In this document: piece after piece, positions 59,173-64,000 of the stretch
How positions within the stretch are numbered: the stretch's first letter is position 1
How the letters are laid out: every line of letters begins with the position of its first letter
DNA from: Mycolicibacterium sp. CR10
GTDB lineage: Bacteria > Actinomycetota > Actinomycetes > Mycobacteriales > Mycobacteriaceae
Assembly (NCBI RefSeq): GCF_005222675.1
Contig: NZ_STGE01000015.1
Span: 62,001-126,000, forward strand
Reading direction: 5' to 3'
DNA: 64,000 bases
Made by a program: the position numbers and the translations under genes
Notes under the pieces: generated by a model
Seen by the model: only the letters and a program-made list of their open reading frames with translations
Database searches by the model: none
What the model was told of the DNA's origin: nothing

Positions 59173-60108
59173 TCACGCTCCCTTTGCGGAGTCGTCGAGG
59201 GCGGCGAGTCCGAGCGCGATGGTTTGATGCCGTTCTAGCTCTGGGGTATTGGCATACGCGATCGCGCGAAGGAACTCCGCTAGTGCGCTCCGGTCCGTGG
59301 GATCCACCGATGGGGTCGCGAAAGTCAGGGTATCGAGATCGAGCACGACGTTCGACGGAAGATTGCGGTCCGGCCCGCTGAAACCTGGCAGCAGCACCTC
59401 GGTTGCGAGCGTGCCGACCAGTCGCAGAAGCATTGGACTCCCCGGCGTTATCGCGGCCTCGAGAGCAGCGGCGAGCGCATCGGTGCTCGTCGCGTCGGTC
59501 ACGTCCAGGACCACCGACGATCCCGGTTGGCTGGGCAGTTCGATCTGCCGAGCGGACCCTGTGGGATCAGCACTGTCGATGAGCAGGGCGAAGCCGCCGG
59601 GTTCGCGGGGATCATGGACGAGGTTGGGGACGGTGAGGACCCTGTCGTCGTCGGCCATCCCGGCGCGGACGAACACGCGCGGTTCCGTCGCGACCGCAAC
59701 CCGCGGGGCGGATCCGCCCGGCGACGTCCACGCGCTCACCCATACTGCCGGCGCGGCCGCACAGGGTTGATAGTCGGAGGACCGACAGATCGAGGTATTG
59801 GCGGCCCACGTGTGGGTGCTGTACAGGCTGGCGCCGTCGTACCAGTCGGTGCTGCCCGGAACGATGAGGACGTCGCCGCGAAATGTGCCGAGAACTTGAG
59901 ACGCGTAGTCAATGGTGCCGGGTAACGCGTACGAGCGGTTAAAGAGGTCGCCCGCGATCAGCAAGATCTCGCAATTCCGTCGATTCGCTTCCTCGACGAC
60001 AAGCGCCAAGATGTTGCGCGACCACTCGCGTAACGCGGATCCAAATGGGGCGCCGAGGCCAGTCCACGCGTGGTCGAGGTGCACACCGCCGACGATCATG
60101 ATCTGCAC
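59173..60108 (-). CDS. SbcD/Mre11-like protein with degraded nuclease motifs
   Basis: 311 residues from ATG 60108. The N-terminal half follows Mre11: MIVGGVHLDHAW (motif I), ILLIAGDLFNRSY (motif II) and VLIVPGSTDWYDG (motif III). In motif I Gly8 stands where Asp is expected, though His10 remains. In motif II the Asp54 is present but the following Asp is Asn57. In motif III the GNH is GST (85-87). No GHxH motif is seen afterwards. It should bind little metal and is probably not a nuclease. It is transcribed with the SbcC-like gene and divergent from the SNF2 gene. Confidence 0.8.
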   Translation of the reverse strand: MQIMIVGGVHLDHAWTGLGAPFGSALREWSRNILALVVEEANRRNCEILLIAGDLFNRSYALPGTIDYASQVLGTFRGDVLIVPGSTDWYDGASLYSTHTWAANTSICRSSDYQPCAAAPAVWVSAWTSPGGSAPRVAVATEPRVFVRAGMADDDRVLTVPNLVHDPREPGGFALLIDSADPTGSARQIELPSQPGSSVVLDVTDATSTDALAAALEAAITPGSPMLLRLVGTLATEVLLPGFSGPDRNLPSNVVLDLDTLTFATPSVDPTDRSALAEFLRAIAYANTPELERHQTIALGLAALDDSAKGA

Positions 60109-60173
60109 GCGCGAAACCCTTCCCCTTTGCTGTCTATCATGCGAAGAGCCATCCCGGAAGATTGGAGACCGCG

Positions 60174-63080
60174 GTGTCTGACGGGTTCGCTCAACTGGTG
60201 CCGGGAATCAAGGTCGAGGGCCTTGTGCCTGACGAGGTCGTAGAGATCGTCGAGATCAGCCGAAGCGGCTCGGGTGCCTTCGTCCGTTACCGGGACGAGT
60301 TCGGCATCGAAGACGCGCGGCTGTTCTCTGCTGACGAGCTGGCGGGAGTTCGGCCGGTAGGCGGAGGTGGCCCCACCCTCGCCGCAGATCCCGACCAGTT
60401 CTGGCTCGCGATCGAAGCCCTACGGTTGCGGTACGCGGCCGTGCTCAACCCGCTGCTCGCCGTATCGTCGTCCAACGTCGAGGCCTTACCGCACCAGGTG
60501 CAGGCCGTCTACGACTGCATGCTCACTGGGCACCCCAAACGGTTCCTGCTCGCCGACGATCCCGGTGCTGGAAAGACCATCATGGCAGGCCTATTCATCA
60601 AAGAGGCGCTTGCGCGGGGCTGGATCCGACGGTGTCTCATCGTGGTGCCCGGCAGTCTCGTCGAGCAATGGCAGAACGAGTTGAGGGAGAAGTTCGCGCT
60701 CCATTTCGAGATCTTCGAGAAGTCGCTCCTGGGTGATCCGCCCGGCGAGTCACTAGAGCGTTTTCCCTTCCTGATCGCTCGCCTCGACCAGTTCAGCCGC
60801 AGTAATGAACTCACGGCGCTCGCGGTCGACGGGAGCTACGACCTGGCGATCTTTGACGAGGCGCACAAACTCGCGGTTAGCTCCTGGGGCAACACGGTCA
60901 CAAAGACGAAGCGCTTCAAACTCGCCGAGGCGATTCGTGACGCAGTCCCGCGCACGCTCCTCATGACGGCCACCCCGCATAACGGCAAGGACGCGGACTA
61001 TCGGGAGTTCCTCACCCTTCTGCGGTCCGCCGATCAGCCCGCCGTCGAAGACCCCGCCGGTAACGGATTGATGCGCCGCCTTGTCAAAGAGCAATTGGTA
61101 CATCTGGACGGGTCGCCATTGTTTCCCGAGCGTCGCGCCAGCACAGTTCCGTACCAGCTCAATCCGATGGAGCACGACCTCTACGAGGACGTCAGCACAT
61201 ACGTACGCGAAGAGATGAACAAGGTCTCCGACGACGACACCAGACGCAGCGTCGGGTTCGCACTGGTGGTCCTGCAGCGCCGACTGGCGTCCTCTCCGCA
61301 GGCGATCCTGCGGTCGCTCACCCGTCGACGGGACCGGCTGCGCGCGCAGGCGGACCAGGCGCACGCAGCCGACGGGCAACTCGCCGTCGAGTTAGCCGCG
61401 ACCCTGGGTCTCGAGAACGACGATCCCGACGAGATGAACAGTGTGCGGGCGGAGACTTATCAGGACGACGCGGTCTCGGTCGCCACCGCCGCACGCACGC
61501 TCGAGGAACTCGAGACCGAGATCCTGGTGCTCGATCGGCTTGTCACGAAAGCCAAGGCGGTCCACACGGCGCGTGTCGACGCGAAATGGGAGGCGCTTGC
61601 CGGTCTTCTCACTAGCGGTGACATGTACGACGCAGACGGCCGGCGCCGCAAGATCATCATCTTCTCGGAGAATCGCGACACGCTCGACTACCTCGAAGAT
61701 CGCCTCGCCGAACTCCTCGGCAAGACCACCGACATCCAGGTGATCCACGGTGCGATGTCATGGGCGGATCGGCGCCAGTCCCAGGCCAGGTTCATCGGGG
61801 AACCGAGCAGCTCCGTCCTAATAGCCACGGATGCGGCAGGCGAGGGCGTCAACCTGCAGGTGGCGCACCTGATGGTCAACTACGACGTTCCGTGGAACCC
61901 AAACCGGCTCGAGCAGCGATTCGGTCGGATCCATCGCATCGGGCAACGGCACGTCTGCCATCTGTGGAACCTGGTTGCGGCCGACACCCGAGAAGGCGAC
62001 GTCTTCCGGACCCTGCTCGATAAGCTCGAAGTGCAGCGTCAGGCGCTCGGTGATCAGGTGTTCGATGTGCTCGGTGAAGTACTGACCGAGATTAGCCTCA
62101 GTCAGCTGCTGAGGCGGGCGCTGGGCGGGGAGACGCAGAACGGCGAGATCGAATCCGAGCTTGATTCGGTGTCTGGACGCTTGGAATCGGCGGTCGCGAA
62201 GCGTGCGGCGTCGGTGAGCACGCTGACGCCCGAGGAACTCGCCGTGCTCCGTCGTGAGATGGAGATCGCGAAGGCAATGAGCTTTCAGCCGGATGTGGCC
62301 CGCGACTTCATGTTGCGCGCTGCGCCGCTATTCCATGTCGACATCGCGGCGCGAGGTGACGCGTGGCGAATTGCGTACGTGCCGACGAAGCTGCGTGAAC
62401 TGTTCGGTTCATCGCTGATGACCCGCTACGACAGAGTGGCATTTGCGCACTCGGACAGTAACGACTTCACGGCCGACCCGCCTGAGTTGATGGCGCCGGG
62501 ACACCCCCTCCTGTCGGCGCTCGCTGAAGCGGTCGGCGACGAGTTGGGGTCGTCGCTAGACCGAGGGATTGTCCTGTGCGACAACCGATCCGATAGGGAC
62601 TACGTATTGATAAGTGTGGTCGGCGTTTCCGACGGCAGTCCCACTGCGATCGAAACCCACGCCGTGTACGCCGGTGGCGGAAAAGAGGCGGTGAGTCCAG
62701 GCCTCTACACCAGCCTTGAAGCCGCATCGCAACCCGCGTCACACGACGAAATCTCCATCACCGAGGCGGTGTTCGTAGCGGTCGCCGAAGACGGTCCGGA
62801 CCACGAGGTCGCCGCACTGGCATATGTACGAGGAACGGCGAGCCCCGCGGCCGCCGCGGGCTGGCGCACTGCGCGAGACAAGCTGCGTGACGACCTGGCG
62901 GCGAAGGGTTTGGATCCGGTGGCGGCGTTACCGGGCCAGGGCTGGGACTTCACTACGGGTCATGATGAGATCACCTTCTGGTCAGCCGCCCCGCGTGGCT
63001 ACACGGATCGCCGGCGCGCTGAGATCAACGTGGCAGCGAACGTCGGCGGCCGATACCGCGTGTGGGGCGGTCAAGGCTAG
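60174..63080 (+). CDS. SNF2/RapA-type helicase
   Basis: 968 residues from GTG 60174, with GGAG 6 bases upstream. The N-terminus is a small beta domain (PGIKVEGLVPDEVVEIVEISRS). The SF2 core has DDPGAGKTIMAGLFIKE (about 130), FDEAHKL (about 228), TATPHNGK, FSENRDTLDYLEDRL, ATDAAGEGVNLQ and the motif VI QRFGRIHRIGQ (about 580). The C-terminal 350 residues are a conserved-looking domain ending NVGGRYRVW. Related helicases occur in DISARM, Dpd and BREX-type defence clusters. The exact subfamily is not assigned. Confidence 0.88.
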   Translation: MSDGFAQLVPGIKVEGLVPDEVVEIVEISRSGSGAFVRYRDEFGIEDARLFSADELAGVRPVGGGGPTLAADPDQFWLAIEALRLRYAAVLNPLLAVSSSNVEALPHQVQAVYDCMLTGHPKRFLLADDPGAGKTIMAGLFIKEALARGWIRRCLIVVPGSLVEQWQNELREKFALHFEIFEKSLLGDPPGESLERFPFLIARLDQFSRSNELTALAVDGSYDLAIFDEAHKLAVSSWGNTVTKTKRFKLAEAIRDAVPRTLLMTATPHNGKDADYREFLTLLRSADQPAVEDPAGNGLMRRLVKEQLVHLDGSPLFPERRASTVPYQLNPMEHDLYEDVSTYVREEMNKVSDDDTRRSVGFALVVLQRRLASSPQAILRSLTRRRDRLRAQADQAHAADGQLAVELAATLGLENDDPDEMNSVRAETYQDDAVSVATAARTLEELETEILVLDRLVTKAKAVHTARVDAKWEALAGLLTSGDMYDADGRRRKIIIFSENRDTLDYLEDRLAELLGKTTDIQVIHGAMSWADRRQSQARFIGEPSSSVLIATDAAGEGVNLQVAHLMVNYDVPWNPNRLEQRFGRIHRIGQRHVCHLWNLVAADTREGDVFRTLLDKLEVQRQALGDQVFDVLGEVLTEISLSQLLRRALGGETQNGEIESELDSVSGRLESAVAKRAASVSTLTPEELAVLRREMEIAKAMSFQPDVARDFMLRAAPLFHVDIAARGDAWRIAYVPTKLRELFGSSLMTRYDRVAFAHSDSNDFTADPPELMAPGHPLLSALAEAVGDELGSSLDRGIVLCDNRSDRDYVLISVVGVSDGSPTAIETHAVYAGGGKEAVSPGLYTSLEAASQPASHDEISITEAVFVAVAEDGPDHEVAALAYVRGTASPAAAAGWRTARDKLRDDLAAKGLDPVAALPGQGWDFTTGHDEITFWSAAPRGYTDRRRAEINVAANVGGRYRVWGGQG

Positions 63081-63197
63081 GCGCGGCGTGCATAAGGCGG
63101 CAGTTACATGTAGGGCAGTAGAGGTTTGATTCGTCCGGTTAGCACCTGGGGAGAGGTGAGGTGACCCCGCCCTAGTGCCGACGTGGTCGGGTTTCAA

Positions 63198-63228
63198 GCA
63201 AAGCGAGATATTTGATATCAAGCTTTGC
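63198..63228. repeat. Inverted repeat upstream of the RecQ-type gene
   Basis: GCAAAGC (63198-63204) and GCTTTGC (63222-63228) are exact inverted arms with an AT-rich 17-bp centre containing the palindrome TTGATATCAA. It lies in the 243-bp gap after the SNF2 gene, so it could end that transcript or serve as an operator for the next. Confidence 0.45.
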
Positions 63229-63323
63229 CCCTGTGTGGGTACAACTCAGTGAAGTAAAGCGTGTAGGACCACACGGATAAGGTCGCGGCACAAGTTTGCA
63301 CGCGAGGTATTGAGGCAGTGACC

Positions 63324-64000
63324 ATGAGTTTCGACGAAGAGGCGTTGGCTGTCCTACATCGGGCACTCGGCCCCACCGCACAGTTCCGAGACGGGCAGCT
63401 GGAAGCCATCGAGGCCTTGGTTCTGCAACGCAGTCGCCTCCTGGTTGTTCAACGCACCGGATGGGGAAAGAGCGCGGTCTACTTCGTCGCTACTCGACTG
63501 CTGCGGGACAGGGGCGCAGGACCGACCATCATTGTTTCGCCCCTGTTGGCGCTCATGCGTGACCAAATCCAGGCTGCCTCGCGCTTGCACCTGCACGCAG
63601 TGACGATCAACAGCAGCAACATGGAGGACTGGGAACACATCGAGACGGAAATTCTCGCCGGAGGGGTCGATCTCCTGCTGGTGTCGCCGGAACGCTTCAA
63701 TAACGCAGACTTCAGAGGCCGGCTCCTCGGACCGCTCAGCCGCAGCGCGGGTCTTCTTGTCATCGATGAGGCGCATTGCATCAGCGACTGGGGCCACGAC
63801 TTCCGCCCCGATTACCGGCGACTCGTCCGAGTACTCGAGCTGATGCCATCGGGTGTACCGGTCCTCTGCACTACGGCGACTGCCAATAGCCGTGTGGTGG
63901 AGGATATTCGCCATCAACTCGGCAGCGAACTCAAATTGATACGAGGTGGACTCGACCGCGACAGTCTTTCTCTGCATGCTCTGAGAATGCCGACAGTCGT
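63324..64000 (+). CDS. RecQ-type DNA helicase, N-terminal part (3' end cut by window)
   Basis: 225 residues are visible from ATG 63324 (MSFDEEALAVLHRALG), with GAGG 8 bases upstream; GTG 63318 is in frame. RecQ motifs are FRDGQLEAIEAL, Walker A QRTGWGKSAVYF (about 44-52), VSPLLALMRDQ, VSPERFNN, and VIDEAHCISDWGHDFRPDYRRL (about 146-167). TTATANSRVVEDI is motif III. The Trp in place of the usual residue in the Walker A is shared by a branch of actinobacterial RecQ-like helicases. It unwinds DNA 3'-5' with ATP. Its partner genes probably continue past the window. Confidence 0.88.
   Translation, partial: MSFDEEALAVLHRALGPTAQFRDGQLEAIEALVLQRSRLLVVQRTGWGKSAVYFVATRLLRDRGAGPTIIVSPLLALMRDQIQAASRLHLHAVTINSSNMEDWEHIETEILAGGVDLLLVSPERFNNADFRGRLLGPLSRSAGLLVIDEAHCISDWGHDFRPDYRRLVRVLELMPSGVPVLCTTATANSRVVEDIRHQLGSELKLIRGGLDRDSLSLHALRMPTV

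Noticed and set aside
53738..64000. Assigning the island to DISARM, BREX or Dpd
   Set aside because: The visible genes lack the defining methylase, DUF499, or DpdA transglycosylase; the window ends too early to decide.

Overview
The window looks like chromosomal DNA of a fast-growing mycobacterium (Mycolicibacterium-like). It is GC-rich and uses many GTG starts. It carries an Rv2525c-like DUF1906 protein, an F420-type LLM oxidoreductase, mycothiol-linked families (maleylpyruvate isomerase/DinB-like, DsbA-like nitroreductase), an Ig-YkuD L,D-transpeptidase, many TetR regulators and several VapBC-type modules. No rRNA, tRNA, CRISPR array or insertion sequence was recognised.

Layout. 0-10 kb: metabolic and regulatory genes, comprising the end of a threonine aldolase, a baeRF-type protein, a VOC protein divergent from a TetR gene, a prenyltransferase-like protein, a flavin amine oxidase, a serine hydrolase, two coupled TetR genes and a membrane Ser/Thr kinase. 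10-16 kb: a jetA-jetB-jetC operon, the SMC core of a Wadjet/MksFEB/Ept anti-plasmid system, with no jetD nuclease after it. 16-39 kb: cell-wall, regulatory and metabolic genes, including an L,D-transpeptidase, a kinase-like protein missing metal ligands, an MFS exporter, a two-component system, a GH19-like enzyme, an MscS channel, a fused eukaryote-like phosphofructokinase and a three-gene mycothiol/CoA-type operon. This stretch also holds thirteen copies of a palindromic element of about 62 bp, all in the same orientation. 39-47 kb: a NERD-domain helicase divergent from a SEC-C protein, with three toxin-antitoxin loci around them. In two of these the vapC toxin is broken while the antitoxin is intact.

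47-53 kb: a VWA protein and small hypotheticals, then an NrtR-like NUDIX regulator facing an operon of ADP-ribosylglycohydrolase/dual-specificity phosphatase fusion, ApaH-like phosphoesterase and HNH nuclease. A 22-bp palindrome lies in the shared promoter. This reads as an NAD/ADP-ribose-linked regulatory or defence unit.

53-64 kb: an accessory island that continues beyond the right edge. It holds a lipase-like hydrolase with a hydrophobic Gly/Ala-rich region, an unknown 122-aa protein, an SbcC-like ATPase paired with an SbcD-like protein that has lost most nuclease ligands, a divergent SNF2-type helicase, and the start of a RecQ-type helicase. It begins just after a decayed fragment that matches the helicase at 40 kb. 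This is the best candidate in the window for an undescribed (probably anti-phage) system.
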